Positions 24,131 through 32,625 of a DNA stretch of 45,007 nucleotides are shown here, in pieces. Source of the DNA: Anaerocolumna sp. (GTDB lineage Bacteria; Bacillota; Clostridia; Lachnospirales; Lachnospiraceae). Where the stretch lies: positions 1-45,007 of the forward strand of contig JAQSXJ010000080.1 of NCBI GenBank assembly GCA_029256725.1, given 5' to 3'. The position numbers and the translations under genes are program-made. Each line of letters begins with the position of its first letter. The stretch's first letter is position 1. The notes under the pieces were generated by a model that was not told the DNA's origin, searched no databases, and saw nothing but the letters and a program-made list of their open reading frames with translations.

Positions 24131-25129
24131 ATGAATATTACAATTACAGGAGGTGCCGGTTTTATCGGTTCCCATACATGTGTTGAACTGCTTAACCATG
24201 GATATAACGTTACTATCATTGACAACTTCAGTAATGCGGAACAGACCGTACCAGATAAGATCAAACAGATTACTGGTAAAGAGGTTCGGGTATTTGAATG
24301 CGACCTGCAGAATATGGAACACTTAGACTCTATTTTTTCTCAAATAGAAACCGATGCGGTAATACATTTTGCTGCCTTTAAATCCGTACCGGATTCAGTA
24401 CAATACCCCTTAATGTACTACCGTAACAATATTGTAGGGACTTTGAATCTTCTAGAGGTGATGGTGAGGCATCAGATACCAAAGCTGGTGTTCAGCTCTT
24501 CTGCTACTGTTTATGGCACCGGTAACTCCGTTCCTTATCACGAGGATATGCCCACCTCGGCTACGAATCCCTATGGGTGGTCAAAAGTAATGATTGAGCA
24601 AATCCTTAAGGATTATGCCGCTGCTAATAACGATATGAAAATAGCAATTCTAAGATACTTTAACCCCGTTGGTGCTCATCCAAGCGGATTAATAGGAGAA
24701 AGACCAAAGGGTATCCCAAATAACCTTATGCCTTATTTGTGTCAGGCAGCCGCAGGCGAACTTCCCTGCCTCAAAATATACGGTACCGATTATCCCACTG
24801 TAGACGGTACAGGAATACGGGACTATATTCATATCAGCGATCTTGCCTGCGGTCATAGAAAAGCTCTTGATAAGCTTGAGACAATAAGAGGTGCAGAAGT
24901 ATACAACCTTGGCTCAGGACAAGGAACGTCTGTTCTTGAACTGATAGATATCTTTGAAAAAGAATGCGGAATGGAAATTAAAAGGATGACCTTTGACAGA
25001 CGCCCCGGCGATATCAGCGAAAGTTATGCTGCGCCCGGCAAAGCTGAACGGGAGCTAGACTGGAAAGTAACTCATACACTAAATGAAATGTGTAAAGACA
25101 GCTGGAACTTTATGAGAAATAATATCTAA
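24131..25129 (+). CDS. galE: UDP-glucose 4-epimerase
   Basis: 332-residue cytoplasmic short-chain-dehydrogenase-type epimerase interconverting UDP-glucose and UDP-galactose (Leloir pathway; also a precursor supply for surface glycans). The NAD-binding motif ITGGAGFIGSHTC is at the N-terminus, the catalytic YxxxK is Tyr148/Lys152 (NPYGWSKVM), preceded by the Ser-containing FSSSATVYG; NLGSGQGTSVLELI and the C-terminal DRRPGDISESYAAP are typical of GalE. AAGGAG precedes the ATG. With the AraC regulator and the GH42 gene nearby it fits galactoside use. No galK or galT is in the window. Confidence 0.97.
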   Translation: MNITITGGAGFIGSHTCVELLNHGYNVTIIDNFSNAEQTVPDKIKQITGKEVRVFECDLQNMEHLDSIFSQIETDAVIHFAAFKSVPDSVQYPLMYYRNNIVGTLNLLEVMVRHQIPKLVFSSSATVYGTGNSVPYHEDMPTSATNPYGWSKVMIEQILKDYAAANNDMKIAILRYFNPVGAHPSGLIGERPKGIPNNLMPYLCQAAAGELPCLKIYGTDYPTVDGTGIRDYIHISDLACGHRKALDKLETIRGAEVYNLGSGQGTSVLELIDIFEKECGMEIKRMTFDRRPGDISESYAAPGKAERELDWKVTHTLNEMCKDSWNFMRNNI

Positions 25130-25208
25130 TGCAACATTACTTCATATTTTGAATTGGTCTAACCTTTCCTATAAGCCTGTTATCTCAATAAGTTGGTATA
25201 GTAAAATT

Positions 25209-25255
25209 CATGAAATGCTTTAAGATAAAAATTTATGCCTTAAATGCATTTCATG
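25209..25255 (+). terminator. Terminator between galE and the acetyltransferase gene
   Basis: Sixteen-pair stem (25209-25224 with 25239-25255) interrupted by a single bulged T, T-rich on both sides; it can serve both convergent genes. Confidence 0.75.
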
Positions 25256-25276
25256 GATTTCTTAATATCTATATAA

Positions 25277-25786
25277 TTAATCTAAATGTAAGTTATATAT
25301 ATTTGATGGATAAACGAAATCAGTGCCTGCTTTTTTAAAGTTGCTTACTCTTTCAAGGTGCATACCGCATTTCTCCATAACACGTCCGGACGCGGAATTC
25401 TCAATTGCATGTTCTGCTATAAAATCGTGTATCCCCAACTGGTGTGCAAAATTTATCATGGCTTTTGCAATCTCTGTTGCATATCCCTTTCCCTGCTCTT
25501 CTTTTACAACACAATATCCAAAGCCCCATAGCTCGTTCGTATCTTCCGGACCTATGCTTCCTGTTCCCACAAATTTACCTTCCTCTGAGAATACAACAAA
25601 AGGATAATCCGACCATTTATGTATATTATTAAGAAGTCCTCTTAACTCATCCGCACTTTTATAATACGGATCATGCAGATACTTCCCTTGTTCTATATCA
25701 CCCCATATGGAAAATGCCAGTTCTGCATCTTCTTGTGTCATACTTCTTAGTATTAATCGTTCTGTTTTTATCGTTGATGTAATCAT
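25277..25786 (-). CDS. GNAT N-acetyltransferase (RimJ/RimL-like)
   Basis: 169-residue acetyl-CoA-dependent acetyltransferase of the RimJ/RimL-like type. It starts with the typical TERLILRSMTQEDAELAFSI, has the acetyl-CoA loop region VVKEEQGKGYATEIAKAMIN (QGKGYA matching the Q/RxxGxG/A motif), and the C-terminal NSASGRVMEKCGMHLE block that is the family signature. Such proteins acetylate protein N-termini, ribosomal proteins or small amines; the substrate is not readable. AGGAG lies before the ATG. Monocistronic. Confidence 0.92.
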   Translation of the reverse strand: MITSTIKTERLILRSMTQEDAELAFSIWGDIEQGKYLHDPYYKSADELRGLLNNIHKWSDYPFVVFSEEGKFVGTGSIGPEDTNELWGFGYCVVKEEQGKGYATEIAKAMINFAHQLGIHDFIAEHAIENSASGRVMEKCGMHLERVSNFKKAGTDFVYPSNIYNLHLD

Positions 25787-25867
25787 ACAATTTTCTCCTG
25801 TTTATAATATTCACTCTTTTATATATTATTTAGAGAATAAGTAGAAATCACTGGTTATATCTGCTAT

Positions 25868-26146
25868 CTATAAGCTGTTACGTTTACTCATTGCAACATA
25901 CCCAATATTAGGTGCTTTCCCCTCTGCTATCACAGTTTTACGTAACAGGACAAGTTTCCTGCTGCCTTCCAGCTCAGCACTATTCGGATTTTTCAGCCGA
26001 ATTACAGGACAGAAACAGGCATCAATAACCTGTCGACCTAAAATATTGATATTCTGACCTGGTGCACATTTACCACAAGAACTACAATGTATCAGATGGT
26101 TTAAGATAATTTGCTTTACCTCTTCTGATTCATTTACAAGTCCAAC
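25868..26146 (-). pseudogene. Decayed Cys-rich protein fragment
   Basis: An open minus-strand frame of 92 codons with no usable start codon (it begins right after a TGA) and a stop at 25868. The peptide is clearly protein-like: IHCSSCGKCAPGQNINILGR, then QVIDACFCPVIRLKNPNSAE, with a Cys-rich, zinc-ribbon-like start and a basic end. It appears to be the C-terminal part of a gene that lost its 5' half. I do not recognise the family. It lies between two GNAT genes. Confidence 0.6.
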
Positions 26147-26279
26147 TCACTAATTATTATAATCTATAATAACACTTATGGCATATTATTCCAATATATC
26201 CCTTTGTATATTTTACCATTTACTTCAGTATTTATTTCACACTTTACCCAATCCAGTATTGCAGAGATTGCATTAATCT

Positions 26280-26699
26280 TTACAGCGCTTTTATCAGGAA
26301 CATTTCCATCGGCTGTTCAAACCCCGGAATATCAAGTACCAGACAGCCGCAATCTTTATATCCGATTTTTCGGTAAAAATGTTGGGATTCTTCATTAACC
26401 ATGGTAGAAGTCATACAGATTTTGTATCCCAGGTCAGCCATTTCACTTTCCCAGAAATCCATAGCAAGCTTGCCATAACCTTTTTTATGATGGCCGAATT
26501 CTATAAAAATAAGATTTAAGAATGGTGTATTATCCCAAAAAAGATTGTAACGTAATATGCCAATGGGCTTACCGTCTTCCAGCATGACATACCCTCTTTT
26601 TTCAACCACTTTTTTATTAAACTCCATTTCTGGCAGATGCCCGTCTAGCGTATACCAGTATTCTTTATCTTCTTTCTCCACAAAACGTATTTGAAACAT
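26280..26699 (-). CDS. GNAT N-acetyltransferase
   Basis: 139-residue single-domain GNAT enzyme. The core strand-turn-helix is LNLIFIEFGHHKKGYGKLAM with the acetyl-CoA loop HHKKGYGK (Q/RxxGxG-like), followed by KICMTSTMVNEESQHFYRKI where the Asn and Tyr are the usual motif-B residues. Length is that of a minimal GNAT domain. GAGGGAGG precedes the ATG. Substrate unknown; monocistronic. Confidence 0.92.
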   Translation of the reverse strand: MFQIRFVEKEDKEYWYTLDGHLPEMEFNKKVVEKRGYVMLEDGKPIGILRYNLFWDNTPFLNLIFIEFGHHKKGYGKLAMDFWESEMADLGYKICMTSTMVNEESQHFYRKIGYKDCGCLVLDIPGFEQPMEMFLIKAL

Positions 26700-26882
26700 A
26701 GTAAACCTCCCTCATTTCTCTTCTCTAATGTATGTTTTACTTACCTTTATTCTAGCATAAATAATGAAGAAAAGATTACCATAAATAATTTAAAACAAAG
26801 TAGGCACACTCCTTTTTCTGCATGAATAATGTATATAAATTGATTAATAATTATGAAATAATTAGATTATGGTATTTTTTTC

Positions 26883-26915
26883 TTGCATTTATAAGTTAAT
26901 TGTTGTAAAATTAAC
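26883..26915 (+). promoter_or_regulatory. Promoter with overlapping inverted repeat before csbD-like gene
   Basis: TTGCAT (26883-26888), 17 bases, TAAAAT (26906-26911). The inverted repeat GTTAATT-N7-AATTAAC (26895-26915) covers the -10 element, so a repressor bound there would block transcription. Confidence 0.55.
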
Positions 26916-26976
26916 TAAAAATTTTATCCTATTTAATCTTATAATCTTTAAATTTTAGAAAAGGAGAGTAGAAACT

Positions 26977-27195
26977 ATGAAAAATAATAAAAGCAAACTT
27001 GATAAAATAACAGGTACAATTAAAGAAGGTACAGGTAAAATTATTGGTTCAGAGCAACTTGAGCTGGAAGGAAAGCTTCAAAAAAAGCGTGGCGAACTCT
27101 CTGAAGCCACTTCAGAATTAGGCGAATCTCTGAAAGAAAAAGCCTCGGAAAAAGTAAACGAGCTTATTGACAAACTTGATAAAAAAGAAAAATAA
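26977..27195 (+). CDS. CsbD-family stress protein
   Basis: 72-residue, highly charged, helical protein of the CsbD family (general stress proteins of unknown biochemical role). It shows the family layout: LDKITGTIKEGTGKIIGSEQ, then ELEGKLQKKRGELSEATSEL and an amphipathic Lys/Glu tail. AAAGGAGAG precedes the ATG. The next gene, a GlsB/YeaQ-type membrane protein, follows after 45 bases on the same strand, a pairing that fits envelope stress. A promoter with an overlapping inverted repeat lies upstream, so regulation by a repressor is likely. Confidence 0.9.
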   Translation: MKNNKSKLDKITGTIKEGTGKIIGSEQLELEGKLQKKRGELSEATSELGESLKEKASEKVNELIDKLDKKEK

Positions 27196-27240
27196 ACACG
27201 AATATAAGAGTACGGAACTTTGTACGGAAAGGATAAAATT

Positions 27241-27492
27241 ATGGGATTAATAAGTTGGATTATTATAGGTGGTATTGCCGGCTGGTTAGCCAGTATCTTT
27301 ACCGGCAATGATAAGAAAATGGGTCTGGGAAGTAATATTTTAGTTGGTATTCTGGGTGGATTTATTGGAGGTTTCTTAATTAATATTATTGGTGGTAAAG
27401 GCGTAACAGGCTTTAATCTATGGAGTTTACTGGTATCCTTTATCGGATCAGTTGTATTACTTATTTTAATTAATGCTTTTGCAAGAAAATAG
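27241..27492 (+). CDS. GlsB/YeaQ/YmgE-family membrane protein
   Basis: 83-residue protein with three hydrophobic segments: LISWIIIGGIAGWLASIFTG, NILVGILGGFIGGFLINIIG and LWSLLVSFIGSVVLLILINA, with the Gly-rich pattern of the GlsB/YeaQ/YmgE (transglycosylase-associated) family. Members are stress-induced small inner-membrane proteins; enzymatic activity is not established. AAAGGA lies before the ATG at 27241; an upstream TTG in frame is rejected because the ribosome site lies after it. Likely cotranscribed with the CsbD-like gene and followed by a terminator. Confidence 0.9.
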   Translation: MGLISWIIIGGIAGWLASIFTGNDKKMGLGSNILVGILGGFIGGFLINIIGGKGVTGFNLWSLLVSFIGSVVLLILINAFARK

Positions 27493-27597
27493 CCTTGATG
27501 TTCCTCTCAAGCTTTAAGTCATAACCCCTGGATTAATAAAGTATTATATGAACTAGCATACATAAAACACTAAACTAAATTTGATTACACGCATATA

Positions 27598-27653
27598 AAT
27601 CCATGAAACACTATCAAGTCAGTCGCTTAAGCTTTAACAGGGTTTCATGGATT
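27598..27653 (+). terminator. Terminator of the CsbD/GlsB operon
   Basis: Twelve-pair perfect stem AATCCATGAAAC (27598-27609) / GTTTCATGGATT (27642-27653), a 32-base loop, then GTTTTATTTTA. Confidence 0.8.
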
Positions 27654-27763
27654 GTTTTATTTTAGCTTCACTATTCACAACCGCACATGTTGTGTGTAAA
27701 CTGATTCTACCAGTCACTATTTTACTATAAAATAATTATTCTATAGTAGTCTGCATCAAGTAT

Positions 27764-28018
27764 TTATACCATCAAATTATTACCCCAGTTCATAAATCCA
27801 TGAAACAGAGTGTTGCCTGTTATATTATTATACTTTCGATGTATCATATTAAATACTATATGCCAGATGAATGTGAATACCAATAGAGTACTATTTCCAG
27901 AAATAAATTCCAGAACATTTTTATCATTTACAGCCATTTGGAAAGGTATATGCATAATGCTGAACATAACTGCTGCAACTATAATGGCTACCCGGGATAT
28001 TCCTTTTGAATAGAAGAC
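27764..28018 (-). pseudogene. C-terminal remnant of a CPBP (CAAX) intramembrane protease
   Basis: The frame contains MFSIMHIPF and NTLFHGFMNWGNN, the second and third conserved motifs (FxxxH and HxxxN) of CPBP-family membrane proteases, with hydrophobic helices between. The first motif (EExxxR) and all upstream helices are missing, and the frame begins directly after a stop at 28019-28021. The 5' end overlaps the 3' end of the chimeric carbamoyltransferase/XRE gene in another frame, so a deletion probably joined the two. Not expected to be active. Confidence 0.75.
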
Positions 28019-29190
28019 CTAATTTCATCTGCTGAAACATGATTCTTCAAGAGAAATTCTATTGTTCCTCTTGCTGATGTTTTACCAATTGCTATATGCC
28101 CAGCTGCCGCATCACCGAATGCTATTCGTTGTGCTATAGCATCTGCGCCAATTGAATAGACACCAATTGCCATCGCACCGACAGAAAAATATCCAACCGA
28201 AAAGGCGCCTACTGCCAATATACCAAGAGCAATACTTCCAGCTGATATAATGCCCGCGGCAAACACTGCAATTGTAAGGATACCAAGAGCTAGTAATCCT
28301 ATACTAATTACTCCGCAGGACAATATTCCCACTGAAATAATCCCACAAGAAATAACCCCTATACTAATAACACCTTTTGCTTTATATAACCCCCGTCCCA
28401 AATTAATATGTATAAATGGTAGATTTCTAATCATCCGCTTGCTTTTATATTCATAGCGATATGGCTCTTTCGAATTTATTATCGTATCCATCTTAGCATT
28501 TAGTTCTATATATTTTATTGGATTCTCATGAACAATAAATTCTCTGCCAACCAGTTCATCCAGACTTATACCAAAAATGTCGCTAAGAAGAACAAGCTTA
28601 TCCATCTCGGGTGTTGTCTGATTCAATTCCCACTTTGAGCTCACCCCTTCCATTTCATAACCTGATGGACAACATTGAACGAAATTAAGCCCAAATGCTT
28701 CAGCTGCTTCTTTCCAAGCACCACCGATATTTCCTTTTGCACCTACAAATAAATATCTATCCTTTCTGAAATCATTTCTTATTTTTGACAAGGCGTATAG
28801 ATCCGATAATATCTCGCAGGGATGATTGACATCTGTCATTGCATTTATAACAGAAAACTCAGAATATTTACTCATTTCTTCTAGCACTTCAATGTTTTTA
28901 TGCCGTATTACAACTGCATCAGCCCAATTGTTAAGATAGCCTGTCACATCTTCTATATTTTCTTTTTTATCCAAAGTTTCCGACGGAAATACTATTGTTT
29001 GTCCTCCTAACAGATATATGCCTTTTTCAAAAGTCACTCTTGTTCGGATACTTGAAGCAGTGAAGAACATAATAACAGTCTTATCCCTAAGGAAGTTCTT
29101 GTATTTACCTTCCTGTAAATCGTCTGTAATCTGAAAGATTTCCTGCAGCTTCTCTATTGTAAAGTCAGTAAGTCTGATAGTATTTCTCAT
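27988..29190 (-). CDS. Chimera: carbamoyltransferase N-domain fused to XRE-regulator C-terminus
   Basis: 400-residue open frame made of two unrelated parts. Residues 1-182 are the N-terminal carbamoyl-phosphate domain of an ornithine/aspartate carbamoyltransferase (FFTASSIRTRVTFEKG, residues 42-57, with the SxRTR phosphate loop; VNHPCEILSDLYALS with HPCE in place of HPxQ; then the start of the second domain, DRYLFVGAKGNIGGAWKEA). From residue 183 the text changes to the second half of an XRE helix-turn-helix domain (SSKWELNQTTPEMDKLVLLS, DIFGISLDELVG) and then a membrane-like array of six-residue GxxSxG repeats (residues 272-372) seen in clostridial XRE regulators. The ornithine-binding half and HTH helices 1-2 are missing, so neither activity is expected. 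GGGGGAG precedes the ATG. Confidence 0.85.
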   Translation of the reverse strand: MRNTIRLTDFTIEKLQEIFQITDDLQEGKYKNFLRDKTVIMFFTASSIRTRVTFEKGIYLLGGQTIVFPSETLDKKENIEDVTGYLNNWADAVVIRHKNIEVLEEMSKYSEFSVINAMTDVNHPCEILSDLYALSKIRNDFRKDRYLFVGAKGNIGGAWKEAAEAFGLNFVQCCPSGYEMEGVSSKWELNQTTPEMDKLVLLSDIFGISLDELVGREFIVHENPIKYIELNAKMDTIINSKEPYRYEYKSKRMIRNLPFIHINLGRGLYKAKGVISIGVISCGIISVGILSCGVISIGLLALGILTIAVFAAGIISAGSIALGILAVGAFSVGYFSVGAMAIGVYSIGADAIAQRIAFGDAAAGHIAIGKTSARGTIEFLLKNHVSADEIRSSIQKEYPG

Positions 29191-29295
29191 AATCTCCCCC
29201 TGATATTTATATATGCAGTTATTATCTAGTTTTTAAATAATACTATCTTGTTCCTAAAATTAGTTTCAAATTACTTAATATAGACTTGTAAACCA

Positions 29296-29324
29296 AAAAG
29301 TCCCCAAACTTACTGAGGACTTTT
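29296..29324 (-). terminator. Terminator of the nitrilase-family gene
   Basis: Eight-pair stem AAAAGTCC (29296-29303) / GGACTTTT (29317-29324), then a T-rich stretch on the minus strand, 25 bases after the stop codon. Confidence 0.75.
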
Positions 29325-29349
29325 CTGTACACATTTATTTCACCGAAAA

Positions 29350-30207
29350 CTACACAAGATGTTTATATGCTTTGGGTTTTCTGTATTTGCCCAAATCCTC
29401 ACGGTTTCTGTGTTCTCTGATAGCCTCTATATCAAAAGTGGCATAAACGATACCATCATATAGAGACTCTGCGATTACGATAGTATTATCAATAATCTTT
29501 CCATTTTTATCCCATACCATAGGATGGAAGGCACAGGAGCTACCTGCATATTCCCCTGGTGGATTTGCCATTGCTATGCCGACCATGTTTTGCATTGCTT
29601 CAACAGATAATTCTAGTAGTCGTGGTTTCATTCCATCACAATCATTAGGCATTAGAATTAACTCAGCTCCCTGAAGCATTAATTCCCTTGCGCTTTCCGG
29701 ATACTCTCTGTCATAGCAGATCATTACACCGATACTTATTCCGTCAAATTGGCATACGTGAAACGCTTCTCCGCTTTCAAGATATTGCTCCCAGTCAAAA
29801 TCACAGGTATGAACTTTTGAATATTTTAATATAACAGAACCATTTCTATCGATTATGAAGGCTGAATTCTGAGGATATTTTTTGCCTTTTGTAAATCCAG
29901 TGATTTCAACCCCAATAGTTAGCTCTCTGGCTGTATCACAGATTCTCTTTATGTACACACTGTTATCCTTTAAGGCAGCTTCGCACCACTCTAGAAATTC
30001 TGTATCCTTCTCAATTTCTTCTATGGGTCTTAAATCACTGCAGATCTCAGGTGCTGAATAAGATGTAAGCCAACATTCCGGGAAAAGTACAAAATCAGCA
30101 TCGTTATCTTTTGCTTCATGTATATACTGTATTGCCAGTCTGGTATTCTCTTCTATATCCGCTTGTGATACATTATGCTGTATCATTGCTACCTTAAAGT
30201 TCTTCAT
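29350..30207 (-). CDS. Carbon-nitrogen hydrolase (nitrilase superfamily amidase)
   Basis: 285-residue cytoplasmic amidase of the nitrilase superfamily, which hydrolyses C-N bonds of amides or carbamoyl compounds through a Glu-Lys-Cys triad. The triad is visible: Glu in FVLFPECWLTS (near residue 44), Lys in ILKYSKVHTCDFDWEQY and Cys in IGVMICYDREYPESAREL; the following GAELILMPNDC and MANPPGEYAGSS are family features. Length is normal. GGAG lies about 11 bases before the ATG. The physiological substrate (for example N-carbamoyl putrescine or an omega-amide) cannot be fixed. It lies just upstream of the chimera that carries a carbamoyltransferase fragment, which may reflect a former nitrogen-compound cluster. 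Confidence 0.92.
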   Translation of the reverse strand: MKNFKVAMIQHNVSQADIEENTRLAIQYIHEAKDNDADFVLFPECWLTSYSAPEICSDLRPIEEIEKDTEFLEWCEAALKDNSVYIKRICDTARELTIGVEITGFTKGKKYPQNSAFIIDRNGSVILKYSKVHTCDFDWEQYLESGEAFHVCQFDGISIGVMICYDREYPESARELMLQGAELILMPNDCDGMKPRLLELSVEAMQNMVGIAMANPPGEYAGSSCAFHPMVWDKNGKIIDNTIVIAESLYDGIVYATFDIEAIREHRNREDLGKYRKPKAYKHLV

Positions 30208-30481
30208 CCACTATACCGCTCCATTTTATGTATTTTTATTTTTACAATCTAAGAACTCTATCAACGTAAATTTATAAATATTATGAACTATTTTATACGA
30301 TAAAGCTATGCATGTAAATATATTCCGAATGAATTATCCCGTTTATTAGAAATAGTTTAAAACCAACTATATACCGGCTTAATCTTAAGTTAAATATTCC
30401 CTCCCTCTCTTTACTTCCATACTTATCCATGTTAATATTATCCTGTCCTAACGGGCTAATATATTTAAGGGAGAGAAACCA

Positions 30482-31189
30482 ATGAAAAAAGTGTTTGCAT
30501 TACTATCACTGGCTGTTATTTTAGGATTTACAGGCTGCTCAGCAGGAGGAAATCAGGCTGCTAGCGGTGATACTGTATCCAAAGAGGATTATGATAAATT
30601 GAAAGAGGATCTGGACACAGCCAATAGCAAGACAAAAGAACTTGAAAGTGAAGTTGCTGCATTAAAAGAACAACTCGAAACAACTAATGCTAATAAAGGA
30701 AATCAGGAAGAAGCCAAGGAAGAAGCTCCTGTTGAGGAAGGTCTTAGCGCAAAAGAGCTGGAAGCTAAACTCAAAGAGCAGCCTTTATACATAGTATCAA
30801 CTGAATATTTCGTACAGTCAGATGAATACAAATCATTGTATCCCGACATGTTAAATGCAGTCTTTAAAAATGTCTCCGGCAAAGAAATTAAAAATGTTAC
30901 AATAGCTTTCGCTGGCTGGGACGACAACAAGTTGCCTGTAAAAATTGTTGGCCAGTTTGATTTTGATAACGGCAGCTATATACAACAGGTAGCTTATGAT
31001 GATGTAAATATGGTGGATGGAGCCGAATTCGGCAAAGATACCGGTTATTCCTTAAGTGAAAATAGTGACACTATCAAAACTGTTAAAGCAATTGTAACAG
31101 AATATACAGACTTTGATGGCAACACCTGGGAGAACCCATATTATAAGAATTGGATTTCCGTTTATGAAAATAAAAAACTTGGGAAATAA
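30482..31189 (+). CDS. Lipoprotein with coiled coil (DUF5780-like C-terminus)
   Basis: 235-residue lipoprotein: signal peptide MKKVFALLSLAVILGFTGC with Cys19 in the lipobox, a coiled coil at about residues 36-75 (YDKLKEDLDTANSKTKELES), an acidic linker, and a folded domain from about 98 (PLYIVSTEYFVQSDEYKSLY, FKNVSGKEIKNVTIAFAGWD) that resembles the DUF5780 domain, a fibronectin-like beta fold with a role not known. The protein would be anchored to the outer face of the membrane. A ribosome site (GGGAG) precedes the ATG and a strong terminator follows. Confidence 0.85.
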   Translation: MKKVFALLSLAVILGFTGCSAGGNQAASGDTVSKEDYDKLKEDLDTANSKTKELESEVAALKEQLETTNANKGNQEEAKEEAPVEEGLSAKELEAKLKEQPLYIVSTEYFVQSDEYKSLYPDMLNAVFKNVSGKEIKNVTIAFAGWDDNKLPVKIVGQFDFDNGSYIQQVAYDDVNMVDGAEFGKDTGYSLSENSDTIKTVKAIVTEYTDFDGNTWENPYYKNWISVYENKKLGK

Positions 31190-31238
31190 TATATTTCTGC
31201 AATCCATCAAGTAATACATTTACTTGGAATTTAGCAAA

Positions 31239-31265
31239 GGACTGTGAAGCCCAGCTTCACAGTCC
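31239..31265 (+). terminator. Terminator of the lipoprotein gene
   Basis: Twelve-pair perfect stem GGACTGTGAAGC / GCTTCACAGTCC with a three-base loop, followed by TTTTATT. Confidence 0.92.
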
Positions 31266-31354
31266 TTTTATTACATAGAATATCAGAATTTACAGACTTT
31301 TCTTCACACTCTCTTTGCTCCTGAAATTCCTAGTTGTTTTTCTGATATAATTTA

Positions 31355-31693
31355 TCACCGAATGAATTTTTCTGCATGATTTGAGTATCTATTGCTTAAT
31401 CCATAACATTCTGTAATTAGAATCGATGTCCCTATATAAACTAATACATACTTATACATAGAAGACGCCAGTGTTATATTCTTTACTTCTAGAATTATAG
31501 AAGTTATCAGATAAATAACAGAGCCAACTATGGCTAACAGACCAAAGCATTGATTGGTCCACTTCCAGATGTCTTTATGCATGTTTTGCTGCAAAGACTT
31601 ATAACCCAGCATATTTTTCTTCTCTTTGGCTGAAAAGAAAAATAAAAATATGCCATAACATAAAAAGATTAATCCGTAAAATATATCATTCAT
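31355..31693 (-). CDS. SdpI-family membrane protein
   Basis: 112-residue membrane protein with three hydrophobic helices (MNDIFYGLIFLCYGIFLFFF; CFGLLAIVGSVIYLITSIIL; YKYVLVYIGTSILITECYGL). Between helices 1 and 2 it carries NMLGYKSLQQNMHKDIWKWT followed by NQCFG, the GYR...N...W..AN..FG motif of the SdpI family. In Bacillus SdpI is the immunity and signalling protein for the SdpC toxin; many homologues have no known toxin, and none is seen here. AAGGAG lies nine bases before the ATG. Confidence 0.8.
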   Translation of the reverse strand: MNDIFYGLIFLCYGIFLFFFSAKEKKNMLGYKSLQQNMHKDIWKWTNQCFGLLAIVGSVIYLITSIILEVKNITLASSMYKYVLVYIGTSILITECYGLSNRYSNHAEKFIR

Positions 31694-31783
31694 TTTTGAT
31701 CTTCTCCTTCAGTAATTACTTCATCTGGTTTCTGATTTCAGTTTCGTGCTCCAAGCAATATTTATAGCTCTTTTCCATAAAAG

Positions 31784-32440
31784 TTATGTTTCCAGTATAG
31801 GTTTCTTCTCTATCTTCATTGTATAAAAATAGTCATATGCACATCCCTCGTCAAAATAAGGATTAATAGAATATAACTTTTTGTCATGCCTCATGATAGT
31901 ATCCACGACCATTTCACTCAATATCCATGTCAAATGCGGCATCTCATATTCGCTTTTACTATCTTGAAAATGTGAATTCCATACATGAAACCATACAAAA
32001 TGAATGATTTCATGGAGCGCTATGCCCAGTGCCCCTCTTTCACTATTCAGATAATAGATATCAAAAGTATTACTCTCTAAAAATCTTGGACAGATAGGAT
32101 TCAAAGTAATATTTCCCACCATATTATTAAATTTGTTAGATAGTTGTATCCCGAAAGCATCCTCCAGCGCTTTCTGTATATTAATTACATTAGCATCCCA
32201 GTAATTCTGATAACGGATTATCTTTTCATTCATTTCATTCGTTTCAAGTATGCCACTAAGCATTTCTCTTAGATATTCTCTTCTATTAAGGCTTGTTAAT
32301 GTATTGAATTTATTTTTATCTAGTTTAGGATATTCTTCAAATAAAGTCTCAGTCCAAAAATCACTTAGACCGCCCTCATGAAATAGTAATATACTATCTA
32401 TACTGTATTCTAATCTTGGGTTTTTATATACTAATTTCAT
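31784..32440 (-). CDS. Putative zinc metallopeptidase (HExxH)
   Basis: 218-residue protein without signal peptide. Residues 141-150 read ALHEIIHFVW, an HExxH zinc site (His143, Glu144, His147), and LSEMVVDTIM (Glu176) gives a plausible third ligand about 29 residues on, as in gluzincins. The rest is soluble, rich in Tyr, Asn and Phe, with a helical N-terminal half. I do not recognise a named family; a cytoplasmic peptidase is the inference. AAGGAG lies before the ATG. Monocistronic, AT-rich. Confidence 0.7.
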   Translation of the reverse strand: MKLVYKNPRLEYSIDSILLFHEGGLSDFWTETLFEEYPKLDKNKFNTLTSLNRREYLREMLSGILETNEMNEKIIRYQNYWDANVINIQKALEDAFGIQLSNKFNNMVGNITLNPICPRFLESNTFDIYYLNSERGALGIALHEIIHFVWFHVWNSHFQDSKSEYEMPHLTWILSEMVVDTIMRHDKKLYSINPYFDEGCAYDYFYTMKIEKKPILET

Positions 32441-32625
32441 TAATTTGACTCCTTGATTAAGTGGTTAATTACAGACTTTCAATCTTAATACTAGCATTGA
32501 TTAGACTTTATGACATTACCAAAAACAATTTAACTCAATTATCCTGCACTAAAAATTCAATACTTGAAAAGTAAATTCCATAGAATTTGGAATATAAATT
32601 AATTTGAACACTTTATTTGATCCGT

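Noticed and set aside
31355..31693. Sdp cannibalism toxin-immunity locus
   Set aside because: The SdpI-like protein stands alone; no SdpC-like toxin or SdpAB maturation genes are nearby.
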